Position numbers and translations under genes: made by a program
Origin: Papiliotrema nemorosa
Lineage: Eukaryota > Basidiomycota > Tremellomycetes > Tremellales > Rhynchogastremaceae
Length of the DNA stretch: 64,000 bases
NCBI GenBank assembly: GCA_032158125.1
Contig: JASKOT010000011.1
Location: forward strand, 1-64,000
Reading direction: 5' to 3'
Shown: piece by piece, positions 56,060 through 64,000 of the stretch
Position numbering within the stretch: position 1 is the stretch's first letter
How the letters are laid out: each line of letters opens with the position of its first letter
Notes under the pieces: model-generated
What the model saw: the letters and a program-made list of their open reading frames with translations, nothing else
Databases searched by the model: none
Told to the model about the DNA's origin: nothing

Positions 56060-57063
56060 ATGTCGCGAAGCAGGTCAAGATCAATCTCTCGTTCAAGATC
56101 CCGATCAAGAAGCAGGTCTCCTGCGAGGTCACCCAAGAAAACTTCGGGGTCAGAGTATGAATGTCCGTTCCACATTCGAGTCTTCGTCACGAAAGGTCGA
56201 CATGCACCTATGGTAGATTTCGATAAAGGTCAATTCCCCATCGACCAAGAGTACTCTGCCTATGCATGGTGAGTTCCCCTTCTTAATGTCTCAATGGCGT
56301 ATTCAGGAGCTCATCACATCACAGGTCTCACTCTACACCTACCTCACTCATAGCGCTCTTGTACCCATCTTTCCCTGCTATTTTCCGTTCACCCCACGCC
56401 CGTTTCAACTTCCGACACGTCTACGTCGACGCCTCTTCCCGTGGCTTATACAAAAACAAGGATCTCATCTCTTTCACTGGCCGAGATTTCCTCGCTAGCC
56501 TCGAGGGAAACCGGGACGAACCAAAAGTCGGAGCCATGGATATGGAGTTGGACGATATGCCTGATGTGCCTAAAGGAGGCAAAAAGATCGAAGAGAAGAC
56601 TTTGGATGATTATGGATTTGTGACGGGAGATTTGATCTCCATCTCGGTCGGTGTCCCCGAGCCTAGAGTCCCTCGAGGTTCCGTGGCTGCTGGTGCGGCG
56701 GCCGGTGCGGGCAGTAGAGGGGACGGACCGGAGAGGAAGAGTTTCGGATGGGGAGATGCACCGAGAGATAGGAGGGAATCGAGGGATGATCGGGGCGGCT
56801 TCGGAGGAAGAGGGGGTCGAGCCAACAATGACGGCTGGGGCAGAGGAGATCCTCTGCCACCGCAAGAGTTCGGTGCGCGAGGTAGAGGTGGAAGAGATGA
56901 TGAACCCAGAGGAGGTGGAAGCTGGAGGGGTGGCAGTCACATGGGCGGACGAGGCGGATCGAGGCGAAGTCAGAGTCCTCAGAGAGGCGATGGCGCGGAT
57001 AGGAATGGCGGTTGGGGAAGGAGCCCGCCAACAGGACGAAGGGAGAGCTTCAGCAGGAGGTAG
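56060..57063 (+). CDS. SAP18: SAP18-domain protein with RS N-terminus and RGG C-terminus
   Basis: SAP18 has a ubiquitin-like fold and occurs in the Sin3-HDAC corepressor and in the ASAP/PSAP complexes on spliced mRNA. The start MSRSRSRSIS opens an Arg-Ser repeat of about 25 residues. The SAP18 core follows: CPFHIRVFVTKGRHAPM, then FDKGQFPIDQEYSAYAW, then a short exon-joined segment, ARFNFRHVYVDASSRGLY, and the strand pair near YGFVTGDLISISVGVP. The C-terminal ~110 residues are Gly/Arg-rich (GGRGG, RGGRD) with scattered RS. The first intron (about 56270-56306) gives a continuous frame, but the residues after YAW fit the family poorly, so its 3' end is uncertain. RS plus RGG elements favour an RNA-associated (ASAP-like) role; this is inference. 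Confidence 0.83.
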
Positions 57064-57210
57064 AGAGAATGCCGTGGCGGTAGATAAAGTCTGCTACTCA
57101 CCGTGTGTATGCCATGCTATGCGGTACGATTGCAGTGGACTGATCGCTCGTGGCTTCGTGTCAAGTGTAATACATGTCCTCGTCGCTTCTACATATCTTC
57201 GTGTCGTTGT

Positions 57211-58711
57211 CTAACTGAACAACTTGTTCACACTCGTGTTGCCCTCTGCGTTCTTCTTCAACACCTTGGCAACGGCCATCTCAAAGTCTTCCTGACCCAC
57301 GTATTGTCGTCGTTCTCGAAGCGCGTACATACCTGCGATTGTCAGCTCATCCTCATACCAGAAAGGTACTCACCAGCTTCGGTACAGATACCTCGGACCT
57401 CTGCACCTGAACAGTGACCCATCTTGTCGGCCAATGATCGGAAGTTGATACCTCTTTGCAATGACATCTGAGTTGTCAGCTACTGTGCGAACGATGAAAA
57501 ATCATCGCGAAAGCTGACCTTTCTCGAGTGAATCTTTAGAATGGTTACACGGGCTTCGGGGTTAGGTGGGGGGAACTCGATTTTTCGGTCAATTCGACCC
57601 GGACGCAGCAGGGCCGAGTCGAGGATATCTATTCGGTTGGTCGCCATGATGACCTAGACATGAGATTCCTGGAGTACGGATCGAGTTCAAACTCACCTTG
57701 ATATTCTTGGTCGGCTCGAAACCATCCAGCTGATTGAGCAATTCCATCATTGTCCTCTGCACCTCTGAATCACCTCCTCCACCTTTATCTCCTCTCGAAG
57801 ACCCAATTGAATCAATCTCATCCATGAAGATGATCGATGGCGCATGTTCCCTCGCCATCACAAACAACTCTCTGACCATCCGACTTCCCTCTCCAATGTA
57901 CTTTTGCACGAGCTCACTTCCTGATACCCTGATGAATCGGCAATCGGTGTGGTGTGCCACAGCTCGAGCCAGCAGCGTTTTACCCGTTCCTGGAGGTCCG
58001 TAGAGCAAGACTCCCTTGGGTTGAGCTATACCCAGCGCTTCAAACAATTCGGGGTGTTTGACCGGAAGCTCGATGACCTCTTTGATCTCTTTAATCTGCT
58101 TGTCCAATCCACCGACCATCTCGTATGTCGAATCGGGCACTTTCTCCACCATCATGAGTGAGACTAGAGGATCGATCTTGTTGGGCAGTATAGAGTGGAG
58201 GAGGTAAGAGTCGGATCGTAGCGAGACACGGAGGTTTGGAGTGAGAGATGCAACGGGGATATCGGGAGAAAAGTCGACCACTGTTCGTCAGCTTGCTTCC
58301 CACAGGCGGAAGGTTGACAACTTACCATATTTTCCTTCTGGCTGGACTTTGACCAACACCTTTTTCTTGCCCATGACCTTGATCACCTCTCCTACATAAC
58401 TTCCAGGTTCCTGCAACACTTGCAACTCTTCCCTCAATAGTCGGACTATACGTCAGCTCACGACCCTCAGATCAAATTCAACGGCTAACCTCGAGTGTTC
58501 AAAGCATTACGTTGAGCTTCCAGCCGCCTCAGATTCTGCGTCTTCTTGGTGATCTCCAATTCGGCAGCTTCAATCTTGTTCTGGTAATACGTCTAGAATC
58601 TTAGCTAATGCCAATAACACAAGCGAATGGATGACTCACCTTGATCGTTCCGTTGGGAGCATGTTTTGTCGTAGGCAATTTAGAGGCCTGCTGCGTAGCT
58701 ACTGCCGCCAT
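57211..58711 (-). CDS. RPT6: 26S proteasome regulatory ATPase Rpt6
   Basis: Rpt6 (PSMC5/Sug1) is one of six AAA+ ATPases that unfold substrates into the 20S core. The start [13 protein letters not shown] is at 58711. A coiled-coil N-terminus ([20 protein letters not shown]) and OB-fold precede the AAA domain with GPPGTGKT (Walker A), IIFMDEID (Walker B), the SRH with [21 protein letters not shown] and the C-terminal helical part [19 protein letters not shown]. The exact wording of the [18 protein letters not shown] region points to Rpt6 and not the other five subunits. The C-terminus ends KLFS. At least six introns. The call is firm. Confidence 0.95.
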
Positions 58712-59362
58712 GGTGTATGTACAAACAATGTCGAAACGTGAGCAAGGGATTTGAACGCGTTGGTGAACGCTGTCGAAGCGGTCCCATCGTCACCTCGGAG
58801 TGGCTTATCACTTGAAGCGGCAACACCACGTGGAGATGCCACGTCATGCTACAATCAACTAACTCTTTCAGCGAAAATCACCATTCCTACGATAGCTGTT
58901 CTCTAAACATTCTCCATTGATCGCATATCAACCATGCAGGACGACGGGAACGCTCCTGAGGACCGAGCAAAACTACCACAGGCTACAGCTGACTAGTAAT
59001 CTCATTTTCTACGCTGACGCAAACCTTCTCCCCCTCCTACCTCTCTCCCACGACACTTCGCATTCAATGTGTATGCCGTTCACGACTCTATCACGGGTTC
59101 GGCGAAAGGAACGGATGCTACAATGAGGAACTTTGTTCGCGATTGTTTCTTTCATCTTCAAACAAGTTCTACTTGTTTGGGTGATTTAGACGGATTTAGC
59201 CTGTTGCCGATAACTAGGCGACGGGATACTGTCAGAAACATTGCACATGTATCTGGAGCGATTGCTGTCGTAGTCAGGTGATGGGCTGTATGCATCTTGT
59301 GAACTCCAGCAATACATGTCGTTCTGCCTGCTGTTGTACCATATCTACATGAGAGACCTCGT
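58712..59362. other. Intergenic region, possible short gene not resolved
   Basis: The 651 bp between the RPT6 start (-) and the stop of the KH gene (-) contains an ATG at 58935 in good context, opening a short acidic frame that stops after about 21 codons. A longer plus-strand frame at 59069-59281 follows, with no clear join between them. Neither has a recognisable domain. It may hold a very small multi-exon gene or only the RPT6 promoter and the KH-gene 3' UTR. Confidence 0.4.
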
Positions 59363-60711
59363 CTATGCGGCAGGGGCTTGTGCACCTTGCTGCAGTTGTG
59401 ACTGCTGCCAAGCTTGGACTGGATTGTCAGCACGCATAACAGGCGCACGTGGCTGAATTGCGAAAGGGAGGAAAACTCACACTGCGGGTCGTTGACATCG
59501 TACCCATATGCCGCCCAGTATGCTGCATACTGCGTGTACGCCTCGGTACCCTGTTGTGGTATTTGTCCAGGTGGAGGAGCAGCAGCCGCAGCAGGTGTAG
59601 CTGCTCCTGCCTGAGATGCGTCTCCAGGAGTCCCGTTGCCCTGACATGTCAGCTGTTGAGATGAACGAAGACCCGGCAGCTCACATAGTACCCGGCGTAA
59701 GGATCCGCACCGCCGGCTGCAGGGGCATATGTCCCGTAACCAGCTTGGTACACTCCTGCTTGACCACCGACATTTCCACCCGTTCGAGCCTTCTCATACT
59801 CTTGCCTCAAGACCGTCAACAAGTCTTCAGCCAAAACCTTTGCTCGGTCCACTTGTTCCTGAGTAGGAGCGCTGCCCGTCAGCTCATAATCGTTTCGGCG
59901 TGGACAGCTGACTCACGCGACGTTGATGTGCATCGGCTCCTCGGCTTCTCTACCCGTGTCCGACTCCATGAACCCTGATCCCAACCCTTTGATCTGTACT
60001 CGAGCTCCGGTTTCCGCCTGAATGTACTTTACAAACATACCCTACTCGTCAGCGACATGACTTGCGCAAGAATAAGACTCACACCCGGACCAACAGTCTT
60101 TGCCCTGACGTTGAAATTCCTCAGACTGTCCAAGCCGATGAACAACTTTCCCTCGGGCCACTTGACTCGTCCATGTGAGTCGACCCCTGCTGGTGGAGGC
60201 AATCCCAGAGCTCTATTCCTCGCGATAAGCGTACGCGTGTCGATCAACGGTCCCAATTCCTGCTCAATCAATTCCTGGACCTTGGCCGCGGCGGCCTCCA
60301 TGGCGGCCTGAGTCTTGGCGACGATATGGATGTAAAGCGGGACTTCTCCTGGACCTAATCGGGATGCGTCGGGTACCCATACTCCTTTTGTTGTGACTGA
60401 GGCACCAGTCTCCTCTGATATCTACCATAAGTACACTGTCACGAGGAGGGGCTGAGACGCACCTGTTTCTGAGTAGATCCCTTGGTGAGTACATAACGGT
60501 TCTTCAAATCGTTGATGGATATATCCTTGATATACCCCTCTTCTCCAGGCATCAACCGTATGAGTTCGGTTCCTATGGCTCCGGCTGGTCGGATGGAGGC
60601 AGCAATTTTGGCTGCTACAGCTGCCGCCTCGGAGGCGCTTTTGTCGGGTGCCCCGGAGGAAGATGAGGACGGAGCATCTCCCCACCTGCTTTTCCTATCT
60701 TCTGACGACAT
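59363..60711 (-). CDS. KH-domain RNA-binding protein (KHDC4/SF1-like)
   Basis: This RNA-binding protein likely acts in pre-mRNA splicing. The start MSSEDRKSRWGDAPS is at 60711. A helix-forming Ala-rich segment and an SF1-like block (INDLKNRYVLTKGSTQKQ) lead into a first KH-like domain around ETGASVTTKGVW. A second, more classical KH follows with LFIGLDSLRNFNVRAKTVGPG, GMFVKYIQAETGARVQIKG and the GFMESDTGREAEEPMHI stretch. The C-terminus is low-complexity, rich in Ala, Gly, Tyr and Gln, with repeated YAAY/YGYD-type segments, ending QAPAA. The combination of tandem KH with a Gly-Tyr-Gln tail resembles human KHDC4 (BLOM7), linked to splice-site selection. Plant and fungal relatives exist; the exact orthologue is not certain. 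Confidence 0.82.
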
Positions 60712-61102
60712 GATATAAGGTGATTGTAGAGAGAATGAGGATGAGCAGAAGTTGAAGCTCTCGTGAATGCCTAGCTGAGAGTTGAGTGGCAAAACCACAG
60801 AACTTGGTCTTAACGGTGACCGCTTTTAAGGTTTGCGAGGAGGGTACAACCTGGAGCTTGCTCTATGCATCGTCGACAGACCATATAGCGTTGAAGGGGC
60901 CAAGAACGCAGCGTATCGCTACCATGTACTGATGGATCACTGATGAGATGTGCTCATTTGACAAGCCAACGATCCTTTGTCGAGCCAGACTCTGCTAGTC
61001 CTTTCTATAAGTCTCCCTCAACATCAAGCACTAGCAACAGGATGAGGCTTACTCGTAACTCATCCAGCATCCTACGCCACTCGACCATCACTCCTTCCCT
61101 GC
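60712..61102. promoter_or_regulatory. Divergent intergenic region, KH gene and intronless orphan
   Basis: The 391 bp between the two start codons holds both promoters. No TATA element or known motif stands out. A short frame upstream of the orphan ATG is not in phase with it. Confidence 0.45.
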
Positions 61103-62485
61103 ATGGTCACAACACCACTCCTACAGTCCCTGGGCATCGGTAGCCCCTCCTACACATCCTCCCTCCTTCCCTCCGGCGGCTTCACCGAGATCAAGCGGTT
61201 TACCACGAATGGACCCGTCTCGCATTGGGTCCCAAAGGATCACTTTACCGGTCTGTCAAGTGCCAATTACACATCGATCCCCTACAATACATGGGCTCGC
61301 TTCTCCCGGGATTCCGATTACATCTCCCCGGAGTACTTGCCAAAAGAACGCACATCGTCAGTATACAAGTTCCCTACGACTGTCGATACTTCCACCCCTT
61401 GGACTGGCACAGGTCCTCGACCCATACATTTCCTCTCTCAACCCACCAAGTCTGACTACGAACCGACCGTCGATCCGCGCTGGGACAAGACTACCGGTAA
61501 AATGTCCACCGAGATTCGTCCGAACAAAAACAACGAGGGCGACTTCCTCGCGCCTGAGTACTTTGTCGAATCCACCGATCCGAACGATCTCGACGATTAT
61601 GGAAGACCCAGGAGGGTCGTCCGCGCTGTGTATCCCGAGATGTTTAGTCAGAACGACGTGTATTCCGACCTCGAGTTGGCGATGCGCGATACTGCCGAGA
61701 CTTCGGTTTGGAAAGAAGGCAGGACAGAGGCCCAGATAAGAGATCTGGGGAGTCTATACTACAAATCGAAGATTGAGACGGACCAGGCGACTCGCAATCG
61801 ATGGATATACGATCTAGAACAAAGTCAACCTTACATGCCAGCCGACCCGACGGATATGTCTTTCAACGCCGTCAACGCCCGAGGTCGAGCAGAAACCATC
61901 CGGCGGAGAGTCCAAAATGAAATGTCGACAGGTTTCGATAAATGGATGGCGAGCGAGGCAGAGGCGCAAGCAGTCGGGTTCAGACCATTGTCAGTCACAC
62001 AAACGTACCAGACTGCCCCGACTGCTACTCATACATTGCCTTCGCTCTTCCAGCCCTCTGAAACGAATGTAACGGCTATACCGTCGGATATCCTGTTTGG
62101 AACGTCCAGACCCGGGATGACGTTTACGCAGCGGTACGACCAGGTCCACGGCCAGCCTACCTTCCAGACGAGACCGACAGTAATCAGTCCCACAGCTCAT
62201 TCAATGCCTTACCAGCGGAGTCACGCTGTCGATCCCTCGACTCTCGCATATCTCAGCCATTTCCGTATCGAGCCGACGGTGATGTCTCGAATGACTCAGG
62301 AGGACCAGTACAACGCCGAAATCTTCAATCACCTCTTATCTCAAGGCATCGTCCCTTCGTCCATAGCTCAGAATCCGGCCCTCTGGCCACCTCCCTTCAC
62401 ACGACCAGATCATAGCGCCTACGGACTGAGTGCAACGGGTAACGTTGGCCTTTTCCCAAATAGTCACGCCCAATCGGTGTACTGA
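61103..62485 (+). CDS. Intronless 460-residue protein of unknown function
   Basis: I do not recognise this protein. One uninterrupted frame of 460 codons starts at MVTTPLLQSLGIGSPSYTSS. It has no signal peptide and no membrane segment. It is rich in Pro, Thr, Ser, Tyr and Arg with scattered aromatic-Pro motifs. A more regular, helix-prone central part covers roughly residues 190-290 (SDLELAMRDTAETSVWKEGR, then RNRWIYDLEQSQPYM and ARGRAETIRRRVQNEM). The composition and repeated short Pro-Thr phrases recall microtubule-associated or axonemal-type proteins, but this is impression only. It is the longest coding stretch in the window with no intron. Codon use resembles its neighbours, so recent foreign origin is not suggested by that measure. 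Confidence 0.75.
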   Translation: MVTTPLLQSLGIGSPSYTSSLLPSGGFTEIKRFTTNGPVSHWVPKDHFTGLSSANYTSIPYNTWARFSRDSDYISPEYLPKERTSSVYKFPTTVDTSTPWTGTGPRPIHFLSQPTKSDYEPTVDPRWDKTTGKMSTEIRPNKNNEGDFLAPEYFVESTDPNDLDDYGRPRRVVRAVYPEMFSQNDVYSDLELAMRDTAETSVWKEGRTEAQIRDLGSLYYKSKIETDQATRNRWIYDLEQSQPYMPADPTDMSFNAVNARGRAETIRRRVQNEMSTGFDKWMASEAEAQAVGFRPLSVTQTYQTAPTATHTLPSLFQPSETNVTAIPSDILFGTSRPGMTFTQRYDQVHGQPTFQTRPTVISPTAHSMPYQRSHAVDPSTLAYLSHFRIEPTVMSRMTQEDQYNAEIFNHLLSQGIVPSSIAQNPALWPPPFTRPDHSAYGLSATGNVGLFPNSHAQSVY

Positions 62486-62895
62486 TGACATGGGTAATGC
62501 ATACTACTCATGAAGTAATTCCATGAATGCTCACCGTAAAGTGATCCCCCTGTTGTTGACAGACTGACACTCAACTCTGACGCACTTTCCGCTGCAGTAT
62601 GTATGCGTTGATTGTCGCCTCGTTGAGCGGTCCTTTATACCTTGACCCCACCTCGCCGTTTCGAGAACGATCCATCCCTTCAATGACATTTGTCTGAGAG
62701 TGTATGGGAGGCCTGCTGTGATCATCGGCAAGACTCTCTTCCTAGCCCACTGCCAAAGCTCATTCTCGCTTGCCACTCGACACTCATTCCGTCAAAACAA
62801 CCCCATCCACTCGGACGATCGCATCAACACCCTCATCCCAGCACAAAACACTCAGATCTTGCACACACAAACATCTTGGTATTGATACAACGGGA
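62486..62895. other. Intergenic region between the two orphan genes
   Basis: This 410 bp between two plus-strand genes has no supported exon. It should hold the 3' UTR of the intronless orphan and the promoter of the next gene. The frame upstream of 62896 is open but has no ATG in convincing context. Confidence 0.4.
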
Positions 62896-64000
62896 ATGGT
62901 CCCGCTCGATCCATCTAGAACCGCTGCGTATCAGGTCGTGGATGGCGTGCTGATACCTCCAGACAAATTTCTTGGACCGCCGGAGCTCGATTCGTCCGTA
63001 GATCCCAGATACTCCCTAGGATCATACGATCCTGCCAAGGACCGCCACCCTGGCGATCTTTACCGTCTGAGCGGGATCAGTCAAGTCACGAATCCTGACA
63101 GCACGTTCTATACCGAATCGGTCGAGGATTTCTCCGATACCTCAAGCTCTACAGGCGCCTCCCGATCGTCGGTAGATATCGCCCGGTCATTTGCAGAAGC
63201 CGCCACAAGCTCGTACGCATCACTAGATCAAATTTCACGGAATGGTGACAGTGATGCGGTGTCGGTCCTTTCCGACACTCCCATCAGTCCACCTCTCGCT
63301 CCTATGGCCGACAGACGGACATCGTTGGCTCTCAGCGAGATCTCATCCCTCGATCAAGATCAAGCCTCCACAGCGGCCTTTCCGACTCCAGTACGCCACT
63401 CATCATCACTACATCGGAGGCTCAGCCAACTGAAACGAACAGCGAGGTAAGTCATTGTGCGGGGAGTTGCACTAAGCTAACGATGAAGTAACGCCTTGAG
63501 GAAGGAACCCAGCCTGACCATTAACACCGGGACAAAAACACCTCGTACGGCACGATTTGCCGAAGCAACCTCTGTCAATAGTCCAATCGAGCCTCCGACA
63601 ACGATAGAACTGCCTCGATCCTCCTCCGATGACGCTTCACCGAGGTCGAAGAAGTCCTTTCGATCAACCTGGAAGGATTCACGAGCAGGACGGGGATGGA
63701 GAAAATGGGCAGACAAGCTGTCTGTTGGCAGATCTGACAGTGCTGCTGGCGGCGGTGAGCCAATGGAAAAAAAGACACTCAGTCGGAAGAAGGCTACTGG
63801 AGCATGGTGGAATCAAACGCTATCTGGCATGACCCGCAACACCGACAGCTCTGCGACAACCCGACCAACGATCACCCATGTCACTCATGATGACGCTAGA
63901 AGATCTCGAGCCCCGATTACCGAAGTGGTCCCGTCAGAAAGCCCTCCAGGATTCAGCATCACTTGTCTGCGCAGTCGACTCCCCTCTGCATCCGATCTCA
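62896..64000 (+). CDS. Partial gene for a Ser/Thr-rich protein of unknown function
   Basis: The gene runs off the right edge, so only the N-terminal part is visible. Exon 1 begins MVPLDPSRTAAYQVVDG at 62896, and the second exon after a ~40-nt intron (donor GTAAGT at about 63449, acceptor near 63489) is open to base 64000. About 350 residues are seen. They are rich in Ser, Asp, Arg and Pro with basic clusters (RRLSQLKRTAR, RGWRKWADKL) and many potential phosphorylation sites. No known domain, signal peptide or membrane helix is visible. The basic-aromatic segment WRKWADKL could be an amphipathic membrane-binding helix. Function unknown. Confidence 0.65.

Noticed and set aside
58917..59281. Short plus-strand frames between RPT6 and the KH gene as a small protein gene
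   Set aside because: I could not find a donor-acceptor pair that joins the ATG at 58935 to the longer frame at 59069-59281, and neither resembles a known small protein.
1..64000. CRISPR arrays, operons, phage or prokaryotic insertion sequences
   Set aside because: No regularly spaced repeats with unique spacers and no polycistronic gene runs. Introns and protein families show nuclear fungal DNA.

Overview
The window is nuclear DNA of a basidiomycete fungus, most likely a Tremellales-type yeast (Cryptococcus / Kwoniella / Tremella relatives). The evidence is about thirty tightly packed protein genes on both strands; many short introns (mostly 35-70 nt) with GT(G/A)AG(T/C) donors and a CTRAY branch site a few bases before the acceptor; very short exons; and proteins that read as typical fungal, often basidiomycete-style, orthologues (YPK1 with an N-terminal C2-like region, PFK, NUP57, OLE1 fused to cytochrome b5). 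There are no prokaryotic operons, phage, CRISPR, rRNA or tRNA genes. Exon models below were built by hand from frame, splice sites and expected protein motifs; where exon lengths were added up and stay in phase, this is stated.

Layout. 0.5-4.3 kb: a Rab-GAP of the Gyp2/Mdr1 type (+). 5.1-8.8 kb: a small secreted Cys-rich protein and a large Rab-like GTPase (both -). 8.8-10.8 kb: gene-poor. 10.8-13.9 kb: an uncharacterised protein and a triose-phosphate/nucleotide-sugar-type transporter (+). 14.1-18.2 kb: a polyol dehydrogenase and the AGC kinase YPK1 (-), the latter divergent from the FG nucleoporin NUP57 (+, 18.4-20.2 kb). 20.4-21.2 kb: a JTB-family membrane protein (-). 21.5-22.9 kb: non-coding DNA with diverged tandem repeats. 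23.0-29.2 kb: a mitochondrial protein (+), phosphofructokinase (-) and the SAGA subunit NGG1/ADA3 (-). 29.4-38.5 kb: a twin-CX9C complex I assembly-like protein, ERD1, UNC50/GMH1, a short-chain dehydrogenase, TAM41, UBC12 and PCC1. 38.7-50.4 kb: a Ser/Thr-rich single-pass surface protein, the delta-9 desaturase OLE1, the HECT ligase HUL5 and an SLC41/MgtE-type Mg2+ transporter. 50.6-64 kb: the carboxylate permease JEN1, a DUF1772 protein, OST1, SAP18, RPT6, a KH-domain RNA-binding protein, an intronless orphan and a partial orphan that runs off the right edge.

Most genes are housekeeping and are not functionally clustered. Several divergent pairs share promoters of about 165-340 bp (YPK1/NUP57, NGG1/NDUFAF8-like, SDR/TAM41, UBC12/PCC1, OST1/SAP18). 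Recurrent themes are protein turnover (UBC12, HUL5, RPT6), the secretory pathway (ERD1, UNC50, OST1, the Rab-GAP and the Rab-like GTPase), mitochondria (TAM41, NDUFAF8-like, the 23 kb gene) and carbon metabolism (PFK, polyol dehydrogenase, JEN1, OLE1).

The most notable points are: a Rab-like GTPase with a ~290-residue N-terminal extension and a ~300-residue insertion between G4 and G5; a ~100-residue low-complexity insertion in phosphofructokinase; four GC-AG introns, all with the donor GCAAGT; an 8-nt micro-exon; a fungal JTB protein; a diverged tandem repeat array; and repeated palindromic motifs upstream of OLE1 and JEN1. I did not find a clearly new multi-gene system.
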